From assembly GCF_037975245.1 (NCBI RefSeq), contig NC_092576.1:41856611-41920610 (forward strand): a stretch of DNA of 64,000 bases, read 5' to 3'. Within the stretch, counting starts at the first letter, position 1. Each line of letters begins with the position of its first letter. Position numbers and translations under genes: made by a program. The DNA comes from Apostichopus japonicus. Lineage: Eukaryota; Echinodermata; Holothuroidea; Aspidochirotida; Stichopodidae. Of this stretch, positions 1-12,400 are shown piece by piece. Below the pieces are notes generated by a model. It saw only the letters and a list, made by a program, of their open reading frames with translations. It searched no databases and was not told where the DNA came from.

Positions 1-779
1 AATAGATAAGTTGAAGTACGGCTCTGTTTCATTATTTTCAACTCACTCAAACCCTCCTCCCCAACCCCCTCTCTCTTCTTTCCCACCAAGTCCGTTCTGT
101 TAATTGTCGGGTGCTCATAAACGGTACCACACTATTCCTGTTCAAAGAGACATATATCGTTGATGTAACCTGACATGTTTTCCAACTCTATCTGAAGGTA
201 GAAAGTTTACAAAATGTAAATCATGCAATGCTTTGCTCTTACATTATCCATTTGTTTATTTTTGTCTATCAATTATGAAAATAACCGATAATTTTCAACA
301 TACCTTAAATAGAAGGAATATCTCGAGGGCGCTTGTAAGGAGGGGGGGGGGTGGGCGTATTTGGGGTGTGGGTTGAGAATATAGGAGGTGTGGGTGATCT
401 TTTCTAGAGTAAGAGGATTTTGAATTAATCGTCATAGAAGACGTATCACATCGATTTTTTCCCTGTCAATTCGTTTGAATATAATTGTAAATTGCGGAGT
501 TAATTTTCTACTAGTTTTATTAATCTCACAAACGTATAAACAGACCCCCGAATAAGCCAATAAACAAATAAAACTAGATATGAACCTTCATTACGTCTTC
601 AACATTACATCGTTAAGGTAAAAACCAAACCAGAATACAAAGATGCATTGTGGTTTCGATAATGTAACAGTTTGAGCAGTTTTCTTTATGAATCTGACTA
701 CCGAAATGTAAAATGATGGTGTACAACATACTTGGTATTGGTCTTAGTAATACAGTGAAAAGCAGTGTTATGTGACAAA
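1..779. other. Non-coding, weakly duplicated segment
   Basis: I see no convincing gene. Bases 1-320 resemble 2110-2420 in order and spacing: a pyrimidine-rich start, a C-rich tract, then matching words such as ttcaactct...cctg and ttttcaaca...attaaata. This suggests an old duplicated or dispersed element. A G-rich tract lies near 342-352. Confidence 0.4.
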
Positions 780-1660
780 CAAATTCAAAATGACACAGGC
801 TGTCCTGAAATGACAATTGACCTCAACAACAGGCTTCTTGTACTGACTGTAATACTAAATATGACATCTGTCCTTGTTGAAATATTGTGTTATTTTTTTC
901 TCTCCACTATTTGACCCCTGTTGAACTCAAACGACCCTTGACCTCCACCTACAAAATTAGGCTTCTTGTACTCAATATGGTACAAGTACATATCAAATAT
1001 GCGATCTGTCCAAGCTTCCCTTTCGATATTATGTTTCGTGAGGTGTGTTAGTGTAGAGAGACAGGTAAGAGGAGAACAAAGTAACTGTTTGGCGTTTGTT
1101 GACTTCAAATGACCTATGACCTCCATCATAAGCAATAAATACCGTAGGCTTCTTAAATTGGGTACATCTACAACCAAATATGAGATCTGCCAAAGCTTCT
1201 ATTCTTGATATATTGTTTTCAATGTGTTCACAATTTGACCCCTGGTGACCCTAATTGACCTGTGACCTCCACCAAAACCAATTGGCTTCTTAAAATTAAT
1301 GTGGTAATTCTACACACCAAATATGAGGTCTGTCCAAGCTCTCATTCTTGAGATATTGTGTTTACAAGATTTTCACAATTTGACTCTGGTGATCCCAAAT
1401 GACATTTGACCTCCACCAACAACAAACAACTTCTTGTACTAAATGTGTTACTTCTACACACCAAATATGAGGTGTGCACAAGTTCCCTTCTTGAAATATT
1501 GTGTTTACAATGTTTTCACAATTTGACCACTGGTGACTTCAAATGACTTGTGGCCTCCACCAAAGACAATAGGCTTCTTATAATTATTGTGGTAATTCTA
1601 CACACCAAATATGCAATTGGTCCGACATTCCCTTCTTGAGATCGTCGTGTTTAAACGGAC
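780..1660. repeat. Degenerate tandem repeat, unit about 145 bp
   Basis: The motif TTGACCTCCACC, followed by GGCTTCTT and ACCAAATATGAGGTCTGTCC, recurs at about 820, 939, 1118, 1264, 1408 and 1553. The last four copies are spaced 144-146 bp. Copies differ by many substitutions, so the array is old. It ends in an A/C-rich CACACACACGCCC stretch and a poly(T) run near 1684, which looks like the 3' end of a transposable element. The apparent minus-strand reading frame here is a repeat artefact. Confidence 0.75.
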
Positions 1661-4562
1661 ACACACACGCCCAAGCGTCGACTATTTTTTTTTTTTTTTA
1701 TAAATTTATCGTTAACATCGCAAATTCACATTATTTCCTCAATATTTTCAAATATGAAATGTGTCATTAAAGTAAAACTTTTGCTTTTAGCGTTATCCGG
1801 ACCGTAATGCAATGTAATGTTCTCTGATGAACATATGAACGTTTAAACATTTGCTTGTCTTCAATCCCTATCAGTTGGTTAAAATATGAGAGCGTTAAAA
1901 AAGGTTAAATGAGCCAGAGAATGAAGATAGTTTGTAAATGATGGTAGCTTTAGAAATACGGCAAAGCTATAAATCCGAATCCTTAAGAATCACAAAAGAA
2001 ATGGTTCCATTATGACACAGCGCTCTCAATGGGAAACATATTTCTTCATAAACATAACATATTAACATATTACTTCATAAAGTGCTCCACCAATTAATAT
2101 ACATATTTATATAATAGTATAAGCTCTGCTTCATTCTTTTTTACCTTGCTTCTCTCTTTCCCAGACCCACCCCACCCCCCCCCCACTAACACTCTTTCGT
2201 TAAGTGCTCAGATGCCGCAACGTGCTACTGCAGTTTTAAAGACTAACCCCGCCCATCTATAATCAAATTTTATTCAACTCTACCTGGCGGAATAAAATGT
2301 GATAACAGTACATGATGCAAAGATTAGCTTTTCTTGATGTTTGTTTTACAGTTACTGAAAGTGCCGGCTTATTTTCAACAATTCCATTAAATAAAAACAG
2401 GACCGCAACCAGCCCCCCCCCCCCCACCCTCCCTCGCGCTGAAAGTTTCCACTTCCAAAATGAAAGTAGGCCTTTGATAATGTGGACGTCTGTACATGTG
2501 ATATGCGCTATTTCAGTTAGATTTTAGCCAAATATTTATATCACTTCTTGTGATTTCATTAGTAATGTAAAACCTTGATATTCTAGGCACGTATAGGAAT
2601 GGCGTACAGAAAGAATTAAAAACAGTTTAGTTTAACCTCTCATCACGTACCGTTTATGTGCACGATCGCGGATGCGATGGTCGTGCGTTTGTTTAGTTTC
2701 CACAAGTTTGAATAGAATAACAATAAATGTAGAGGTCTCCTAACATCTTAATTGTGTGGACAGTGTAGTAGTCTAATGTGAAACTACGGTTCATAAATAT
2801 ATTTATTAAGTCTCATGTGCTTCATGTAGGCCTATCAGTTCCATTGTTATTCCTGTATCAGTGCTCCAATGTTTTAATTAGTGCATTGAGGCAACGTGAA
2901 TATACGTATATACAGGGCTTTTTTTAAGAAGCGAACAAGGGGGGGGGGGGCAACTCCCCAGTCCGCTATAGGCCTATACGTCCACCCATTCAACTCAACC
3001 CCACCACCAGTAGGTGTCTTTTTGACATGTTAACAATTAATTTACATCTCAACTCCTCATATGGCTTCCATTCGACATATGTACACTACAGCAACCATCA
3101 GAATGCCCTAGCGTATATCTTCAATTACATGTGTAAACCAATGAATAAAGCACAGCTTATAAAGTAACGTAAAATCATTTATTCCCCTACAGAGTCATTT
3201 TACAGAATCATTTTATTTTGTGTGGCGTTCTTAATAGGCCAATCGTACCTTATTGTGAAACGCGTATGTCTCTGTTATTTGGATTTCTCATTTACACACA
3301 ATGTTCATATGTTAACTATCTACACTATAAATTACGACACAACATATGAATATGCTCAGACCACAATGATTGAACATTCAATGGAAAATAAACTTCAACT
3401 GAAGCAGACATTGATGATGATTGCTAAACTTAACGTAATGATACAAGGTTGTATTCTTTCTTTTTGTTAACATTTGATAAACTAATTACAACATGTCATC
3501 ATTTAATCACGCACCAGTGTCGTGCGGATTAATTTATAAGGTGTGGGTCGGGGTACAGTGTAAAATTTGAATATTCTTCCGACTGATTTAAGTAGTGACT
3601 TAAATGTTTATGACAGGGCCAGGTGCTAATGAAACATTTTCTAAACGAGTGGATGATGCAGTAGGATCACTGAAGCTATAACTCCCATATATGGTGGTCT
3701 AGGGTGCCCCCATCCCACCCCCAGAATAAAAACAAAATAAAATATAACCCAAATAACATTTTAGACCAAAAATTAGGAATTTACAAATTAGATCTTAAAG
3801 AAGATTGTGCTAGTTAATAATATTTGATTAATTCAAAAATTCGGAACATCATTAGTAGTGTTCTTATTCTGATCTTCACTTGCAGAATGCAAACATCCAC
3901 CGACTGAACCATATTCCCCGATAAGGTCGAAGGTGGTTGATGGCATGTCCCCCTCTCCCTCCATTTGCGCACATCATTGGTGACACCTAGTTATACTATG
4001 TTAGTTATACATCCGCCTTCTTCCATAAGTATATTCACTTGAAGTTAAGAAATTCAAGAGATAAAAAATATGATGGTTAGAAACTTTCAAGAAAACCATC
4101 AATTTATTAAGATGGTTTTGAACATAATAATATACCTAATGAAATTGTATAAGATGTTAATTTACTCTTGTTTTCTTCCAAGCCATTGTATGGCTAACAT
4201 TATCATAAAATAGAGACAGATTTAGTACTTGTCAAAATGACCTTCAGCACAACAGATCATTGACGTATCCAGATACCGGAGCTGCAGTCGTTTAGTCACG
4301 TGACGTATTACATCGCGATTGACAGGTCATGTATAAAGAATACAATGAGCTTGATATACCGTGTACATCATTATATTAATAGAGATTATAATGAAAAAAA
4401 AGTTAACATTCACTAGTAGGTCTGTACCACAGATATCATATGTTAGATGAACACAGTGTGTAGATACAGTGTGAGCAATATACGTAGAAGCCCAATTTGA
4501 TTTGGGGTGGGGGGGGGGGGGGTTGTAACGAATTGCCTGGAAATATAACCACATTTTTTCAT
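1661..4562. other. Non-coding AT-rich DNA with homopolymer tracts
   Basis: I find no splice-bounded reading frame. Poly(C) or poly(G) runs of about 9-14 bases occur near 2176, 2415, 2940 and 4509. Two TAGGCCTA-type palindromes lie near 2829 and 2972. Nothing else is recognisable. Confidence 0.5.
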
Positions 4563-5275
4563 CTCTATGTTCCGACGTCTCTATATTTTCCGAGGTCTCT
4601 ATATATTCCGACGTCTCTCTGTTCCGAAGTCTCTCTGTTCCGACGTCTCTATTTTCCGACGTATGTTCCGACGTCTCTATGTTCCGACGTCTCTAAGTTC
4701 CGACGTCTCTATGTTCCGACGTCTCTTTGTTCCGACGTCTCTTTGTTACGACGTCTCTATGTTCCGACGTCTCTTTGTTACGAAGTCTCTATGTTCCGAC
4801 GTCTCTATGTTCCGACGTCTCTATGTTCCGACGTCTCTCTGTTCCGACGTCTCTATTTTCCGACGTCTCTATTTTCCGACGTATGTTCCGACGTCTCTAT
4901 GTTCCGACGTCTCTATAAGTTCCGACGTCTCTATGTTCCGAAGTCTCTATGTTCCGACGTCTCTAAGTTCCGACGTCTCTTTGTTCCGAAAACTCTTTGT
5001 TCCGACGTCTCTATGTTACGAAGTCTCTATGTTCCGACGTCTCTATGTTCCGACGTCTCTATGTTCCGACGTCTCTCTGTTCCGACGTCTCTATTTTCCG
5101 ACGTATGTTCCGACGTCTCTATGTTCCGACGTCTCTTTGTTCCGATGTCTCTTTGTTACGACGTCTCTATGTTCCGACGTCTCTTTGTTACGACGTCTCT
5201 ATGTTCCGACGTCTCTATGTTCCGACGTCTCTATGTTCCGACGTCTCTTTGTTCCGACGTCTCTATGTTCCGACA
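4563..5275. repeat. 16-bp minisatellite with 220-bp higher-order period
   Basis: About 44 copies of the unit TTCCGACGTCTCTATG fill 4563-5275. Variants change one or two bases (CTTTG, CTCTG, TTACG, GAAGT). Sixteen is not a multiple of three and the unit has no stop in any plus-strand frame, so all three frames stay open as the same 16-residue repeat. This explains four overlapping long ORFs without any gene. A 12-bp short unit next to ATTTTCCGAC recurs at 4651, 4871 and 5093, giving a nested period of 220-222 bp. Confidence 0.95.
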
Positions 5276-5500
5276 AAAAAAATAATCCGGGACACGTTTT
5301 TTTTTTATCCCCAAAATCTTTTGTACCAAGAAAGCAATTTTTCAAACCCCAATATATGTTTGTGACCAATATTTTTTTTGGGCCAACATTTCTCCAGACC
5401 AAACTAGTTTTCTTGGTACAAACAATTTTTGGACAACAAAGAATTGCTTCGAATTTTTTCTTGTTGTCGGAACATAGATACGTCCAAACATAGGGATGTC
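5276..5500. repeat. Spacer closed by an inverted copy of the minisatellite unit
   Basis: The array ends in TTCCGACAAAAAAAATAA. About 180 bp later the text reads TTTTTTCTTGTTGTCGGAAC and then ATAGATACGTCC, which is the reverse complement of the array end plus part of one more unit. The spacer contains runs of T, and CCAAGAAA/TTTCTTGG pair across it. The array and this spacer could form a foldback. Confidence 0.6.
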
Positions 5501-8500
5501 ACCTCCATATCATATAGGCATTCATCGGTTATTACAGCGCATGCCAATTACATACAATCATTTGCCGTCTTATATTACCCTTCCATATTGGTTATCATTT
5601 TTGGGCAAAGTCATTACAATAATAATTTTTTTTTTCTCAGTTGGTGACTGAAATTTTCACATTATTGCCCGAATTTTCATTAGGTTGGGGGCTGCAGCCC
5701 CCCCCCCCCCCAGCCTCCTACGCATTTGAGTGTGAGCACTGTACGTAATATCATAGTAGCCAATGACTCATAAAAATAAATAAACCTTTCAGAGTATGGT
5801 GAGGCACTCGTATCTGGTTGAATTAATTTGTGTGATTGTGCGTGTATTAGAGAGAGAGAAAGGCCTAAAATACTGTAGGTCACAGCTACTAGACTTTGCT
5901 CTTCCACTGTTTATTCCCTCCTCACTAGAGATGCTCGGAGGGGGAGGTAGGTGGTGTTGGTGGGCGGGGGCATGTGGTATTGTATAAGATAATTAAAAAT
6001 CATTAAAGTATGAACTATAATGGACAATCGCAATAATGAAATATACTTCTTTTTCGGTAACGAAGATCCGATACATAAGTAACGAAATGAGATTATATAA
6101 AGCAATGTCATTGAAGAAGTGTTAATATATCAGCGGGAAGGGGGGGGGGGGGAGGGGTTCAACTAAAAATGGAATATGGTAGGGTTAGAGTATAAGATGG
6201 GGAGGGGGCTGTGGAAACCACTTATAATTGCAAAGGAAAGAAGGGGGTAAAGGAAGTAATATTTTACAGGGTCTAGTGAGGGAGTAGTTACGGGGTGGAG
6301 GGAACCAGGTTAGGTGCGGTAGATGTGTACACGTGTGTTTTATTAACGGGGCTTGGGTCCGTTGTTATAACTTGTGTTGAAGGGAATATGCTAGTTACTA
6401 TGAAAATATTTATTCCGTCTTAAATCAATCATTTATTATCCAATCTAAAGCCAATAAGGAACTTAACTTATTTTTCTTAAGACTTTTTGGGCCCAAGTAT
6501 AGACGCCTGATGCACACCACATACTATATTATAAATACCCTGGCTTAAAATCACTGAGTTGGACACATTGTTTTCTGTTGGACAAATAACTAGTTAGCCA
6601 GCCATGAAAAATTTCCGAATTCCATAATATTTAAGTTTGTAAAGTAATAAACAATATATAATTGTGTCAATAGCTTTTTCAGATCAATGAACCATCAGTA
6701 ATTGCTTTTATATGGTCTAGTGGCTAGTCATGTTTTCCAGTAATTATAATAATGCCATAGGTGTAGACCGTCCAGGCCTGAAATCTTACGGAATCTCAAA
6801 AAAGACATGTCGCTTGGCAGGAAAGCTATCTAGACTTGTTTCAAACAACTTTTGGATTACTTTGGGTTACAACGGTAGTGAATGTGTATTGTCAATAATT
6901 TATTATACATATGTTGATACTTCCCCATCTCACCCCCCCCCCCCCGTGTTTCCCATGAAAGCCCACAACTTTATTCACAATGTGATGTTTGTTGGTGATA
7001 ATTCCAGTAACAGTACTTAAAGTGAACAGTTTTATCACAGTGTCAATAACTCCTGAGATTAGTTAGTTTCTTCGGGGAATTTTCCTAGTTCTTAACTAGT
7101 ATAAAAATTAAGCATTGACTAAGATTTAGTGCATAGGAAAACAATGTAGTAAATAAGTATGTATAATAACTGTCAAATATTTTACAGATTGATCACAATT
7201 TGCTCTATATTTATTTTTTCATTTTCCCTATATACTTGTTTCCCTTTGGTTTCCTTTCTTATTAATTTCATACATATCATACATTATATTTTCTCTCTAT
7301 CATTTCTTCTACAATTATTATTTTCACAAAAGGAAGAAGAATAACAAAAAACAAATTATATCTAAAAAAAACGACAGAAATTTCCTTCACAGTATCAGAG
7401 TCAATATCAAGAAGGCCTCCCAACGATTTAAAACCAGACAGTGTCTAGACGTGACGTATCTATTGCAATATCCAGGTACTTGTTTGTCAGTAAATCCCAG
7501 GTGTTTTTATAAAGCACGCGCGCATCTGCTTTGTTGAATACAACTGTTTTCATTGGAAGGCGCGCGTCTATTCCATTGAATACAACTTCTTTTCGTTGTA
7601 TTGTTCAAGTATTTGATTGACAGGTGTTGAACAAAAGAAATGTTAAATTATTGAAAGTGTCCGTACAGTCAGTGTACATCTTTAGCAAGAAAAAAAAAAG
7701 ATGAAATAAGTTCAACAGACTTTTGCGATAAAACAAAAAATGAGTAGAAAAGAGTGGACATTGTTAACGTACAAATGTATGATATAAATGTGTAGAGAGA
7801 GTATTGGGTATATATGACAGGTTACGTTTTTTCAATAGAGATTATTTGGACACACAATGGAGATTTTTGGTTCCCGCGGGGCGGGTCACGTAAACAACAC
7901 ACACACTGTCGAGTTTATAGAGATAATATAAGGGTTATTGGCCTGGTAGGTTTGGGAGGGAGAGTCGTGGATCGGGGAAGGGGTGGGGTTGTTTGGTAAG
8001 GGACAGGAGAATACTGCTACATTAAAATGTTAGAGATTATTCTTTACACAGATGTACTGTGTTTGTTTGTATTAGTATATTCGGCACACAACGAGATTAC
8101 AAGAGAATAACACATATACGAGATTTTGAGTGTTGTTTACATATAGACTGTTTTAATGGTCTCTACTGTGTCGGGATTGACTGTAATGTTATGTGGGCTA
8201 ATAATATGCATATATCAAGAGTTGTCGTTCATGGCAGTTGGGGAGGGGGCAGGGAAAAAGTTGAAGGGGAGGAGGTGACGACAGGTTGATCAGAAGAGAC
8301 TGGCAATAATAGCATGACAGGAGACCTTGCTGAGTATATGTGTGTGTGTGGGAGGGGGTAGTCCGTGTGTGTGTGGGGGGTAGCGTGTATGGGGGGCAAG
8401 GGGTGTTGATTGTTAACAAGAACAGTTTCCAAGTGTTATAAACAGATTAACGAAACGGGGTAAGTAGTATAGCATAGTTTGGTTTAGGGCGAGGGGCTGA

Positions 8501-9275
8501 TTAGGGAGAAAATAGGGTAGTATAGTTGAGAGGGGTGTCGTACTAATAGATGAGGCCAATTACGATATGTTTAATTTATTTCACTGTCTTGTTTTTACTT
8601 TAAAATAAATGAGCATTAATTATCAGTAAATATATAAACTAATTAAAGAAAATTTACTCCAGATAAAGAGGAAAATATTGAGCTTTAGTATAACATTATT
8701 TTTTTTTGTTCTAGCCTACTTTCTTTCTGTTAATTTAATTCATCAAAGTTTGTGTTGATTTATTTTGAAATAAAATAAAACTGTATTGATTTATTTTGGA
8801 TAGTTTGGCAAAACGTCTTTTGTCATAATCTAAGATGACAATAACTTGAATTATTTATTCCTCATATCTTGGTCTAATTACATCCTATTTTTTTTTTATT
8901 ATTTATTATTATCTTATTTTTTTTTACATTTAAGCTATTGACACCTTTCTCCTTATTTCAATAAAATACATGTTTTTATGAATCTATCGTTAAAAAATGA
9001 TATGTTTCTGTCTCATTTTGTCCCTATTTTACTCTCCCATTAATCATATTCCTTACCTGATGACTGTTATTTCATTGTTAGTTTGTTTCTTGATTCAATT
9101 TCTTCTTCATTTGTTTTGTTTTACTTCTACAATTATCTGAACCTATCAATACAACCCTTCAGTAATTATCAAATATAACCATATTAATAACTCCTTTCTT
9201 GTTTACATCATTAATATTAACTAGTTATTTTTATTAATTACTAATATTATTTACATATTTATTAATTGTACTTAC
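5501..9275. other. Non-coding stretch with G-rich tracts
   Basis: No reading frame here has believable codon or splice support. The stretch holds poly(C) near 5698, poly(G) near 6138, poly(C) near 6937, GT/GGGGG microsatellite-like DNA at 8220-8400, and very AT-rich DNA from 8570 to 9270. I searched the minus strand of 8.2-9.27 kb for the 77-bp type C exon expected after the last LRR exon and did not find it. Confidence 0.45.
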
Positions 9276-9484
9276 CTCAGTTGCTTGAATCTTTGAGAGT
9301 GTTTTAGATAGTTTAATATTCCATTAACGTCATGTTTATTCATTTCTCTCCCTTTCTCTGTTACTATGCTCATCCTCTCTATCGATGTTATGATTGGTAG
9401 AGAGAGACCAGAGGAGAGGATAATGTTCCCATCTTCATCAATCTTACTAAAGGACCAGTTTAGACTCACCCTGCCTATGGGAAT
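9276..9484 (-). CDS. Exon 12: type B LRR exon, third module, possible last exon
   Basis: The exon is 209 bp, from TTTCTTCAG|ATTCCCAT to CAACTGAG|GTAAGT, phase 0 to 2. It opens IPIGRVSLNWSFSKIDEDGN and closes YLKHSQRFKQL. The GTAAGT donor fits the B-exon pattern, but a matching type C exon was not found in the next kilobase. Reading through the donor gives CTG AGG TAA, a stop at 9272-9274, with AATAAA about 10 bp further on the minus strand (near 9257-9262). It may therefore also be used as a terminal exon. Confidence 0.7.
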
Positions 9485-12400
9485 CTGAAGAAAGAAAAAT
9501 AATAAATATAATTAATATCATCATGTTTGTTTACAGGATTAATACTTCAAAAATAATAACATTATAATTACTTTAGGAAGATTAAAATTTATTGTTGTTT
9601 TCATGTCAAATTAAGCAATAATAATTTGTTTATTTTAATCATATTTTGTTATTGTTTGTTGATGATTTAATAATTAGTGGTTTGAATTTGTAAAAAAAAA
9701 GAACTTATATTAGTAAAGTTTTTGTTTTATCTTCGCTTTATCTTTGTTTTCATTTGCAAGATGTTAAAGGGTAAACAGAGGGTTAGGTTTATCACAGAGA
9801 TCAGTCATTTTTATTTCTGTAGAATGAATTAAATGTGTGTAAGAGGGGTGAGGGATGGACGGAACAAGGGATGTCAGGGGTGTAAGGAGGGGTGTGTTAT
9901 GGTAAGGGAACGGTGTGCTAAGGTTAAGTGATATTTGGTCGAGGTATTAGGAGGGTGTCTTACTGTAGGGGAGGGCGTGGATACGGTTTACCATCGTGAA
10001 TGTTATGTTGTTATTGTCAAAGCGTGTGCAAGGGGTGAGTGATAAAAGGACCGATGGGTGTCGTACTGGGTAGGGATGAGTGTGGTAGAGGTAAGGAGGG
10101 GTGCTTTAGGGCGAGGGAGCATGCAAACGGCATAAACATATTTAATGTGATATTTGTTTGATAGGGGATGAGGTTAAGGGGGGGGGGGGTTGCATTAGAC
10201 GGAACTGATATGTTCAAAATAAATTAGATTATATTTAATTTAATTTATGTAATTTTTGATGGGATGATCTGGTTGAGTTGGAGTTGATTTTTCAGTGAAT
10301 TGTTAATTATTATACATTTTTTTGTATTTATTTATCAGTTTTTTATTGAGGTATTCTACTACTTAGGTATGTTTATCAATCACTTCATCTATTTCTTTTC
10401 TTTATTTAAATGTAAACTTAAACAAAATCAAAATATTCGGCCAAGTCCGTAATGACACAATTCATTGACCCTTTTTATCTTAAATGATTAGTTTATACTT
10501 CAGTTTCTGGGAAGTTTTTGAAAGATGAATAATTAAGCTAAGATGAACAAAACCTATTGCTGAATAGAAACTTGGAAACAGAATTTAATAAATAATATTT
10601 ATTTGTTTATTAACCTGCACACTCTACCCAGTAGTTTATTATTTTATTTATATTAATTGTTTGTGTTTACGATTCTGTCTCATCTTGAGCTTACAAATAT
10701 ATATCAATTTAATCCTGTATTTCCTTGTTCTAATTTAAACAATTTAATATTTAATAACTAAAGCGATCTTATCTCTCATTAAGACATTCAACAGTTTTAT
10801 CTAATTTTAAGTTGTCTTGATGTATTTATTCAATATATTCCTTTATGTTTTACTTACGTCATGATTGGATGCTTCTACCAGGAGCTCTATGACTGAACTC
10901 TGTACAGACTCACTGGTGTCTCTTTGGATGGACAAATTACCTGAACACATCTCTGTAATAGTCCGGATGTCATCAGGCTATTGAAATAAATAATCAGTAA
11001 TTATTAAATAGAATAATATTAATGTAAAGTTTAGGCGTTAAAGGAGACAATGAAATTTGGTGTTAATAGCGTAGATTATTAAAATGATTAAATTAGCAGA
11101 TATTTGAAATACAGTTTAATCAGTTAATGTTTACTGTTTGAATATGTATGTTTGCCTCCCTTCACTGTGAAGCTCTCAAACTAGGTTGAATGGGTGAAAG
11201 AATATTTTTTTTTTAAAATATGTTAACACTAATGAATGCATCTAGAAAGATAAGATTATGTGACCTCATAATCTTAAATTATGTTGGAAAAAAGAACGGT
11301 CAAACATTTCCCACTGAGGAAAATAATACATTTACTAATAAATGCATTTTGAAGAATCGCTTTAATTCAAAGTACAATAACAGTCGAGTGATTATTCTAA
11401 GTTAATCAGATTAAAGAAAAAATACAGCAAAACAAGGATTTTAAAAAAACAGCCGGCATGATGACTTCACATGACTTCGATCGAAATGGAATAATGAAAT
11501 TAATCAGATCCAAATAAATGTATCTATAGATAAGAGCAAGATATTAAGGACTAAGAATTTGAAATATTGTTTTTTTTTTCTGTAAGAATCATATCGTCTG
11601 TCACCGGATTATTCCATACAGTTAGACGATATATGTTTATAACTCTTAAGGATGCTGGCTTTTAATGATTATGTTTTGAAAATTGATCGACCCCTCTACC
11701 CCTTCACTGTTATGCATGTTACTAATAATAACAGTATCACAGGGAAATGTGAAAGAAAATAACATTATTAATGATTATAATTTACTTAAAAATACCAAAT
11801 ATTGCAAACCTTCCTCCATTGACCGGATTTTAAATCCAGATATCTGGATTCATTTGATGATATGACTGTAAAAATAATTTAATATAATCAATAAATTATC
11901 TTAGTAATAAATGACATATTTTATACAATACATAAGATTCAATATTACTTTGTTTGACATACTTATAAGGTTTTCAGTCAGATGTAATGTACATGTACTA
12001 GATAGGGTCGAATATCAGTAAACTGAACCATTGGAATGATCTCTCTATTAATTAATTAGTAATAAAGTACTAGAAATGAACAGTCACTAGTAATCCATGT
12101 TATCTTATACTTCTGGCTTACTTCACGGTCATTATTTTATTGGGTAACAATAATATGTTAAATAACTATGAATTCAAAACACTAAAATCATTTAGATTTC
12201 ATTAGAATATATATATGGGGACCTGAACTGGCTTGAGTCAGCTCAAGGAATTCCAAGGGAACACACATGTTTAAGAAGTCTCCCCTCCCCCCCCCTTAAA
12301 TCATATCCCCATACAGCACTAGTCTGTTTGTTATATGCAAGCACCACCTCTAGATCACCATTCTAGCTTCAATCTTGCCAACAAATATCTCATGATACAA

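Noticed and set aside
4563-5275. Possible CRISPR array
   Set aside because: Units are contiguous with no unique spacers, and the window is eukaryotic.
4497-5493. Several overlapping long reading frames of 122-308 codons
   Set aside because: They are the same 16-bp minisatellite read in three registers. All frames are open because the unit has no stop, so this is not evidence of a protein.
9057-9126. Candidate type C exon downstream of exon 12
   Set aside because: It is 70 bp, not 77, has a stop in the needed frame and no LxxCxLP residues.
11240-11320. Candidate type D exon after TTTTCCTCAG on the minus strand
   Set aside because: The required frame has a stop within four codons. A better D exon with correct phases lies at 11810-11865.
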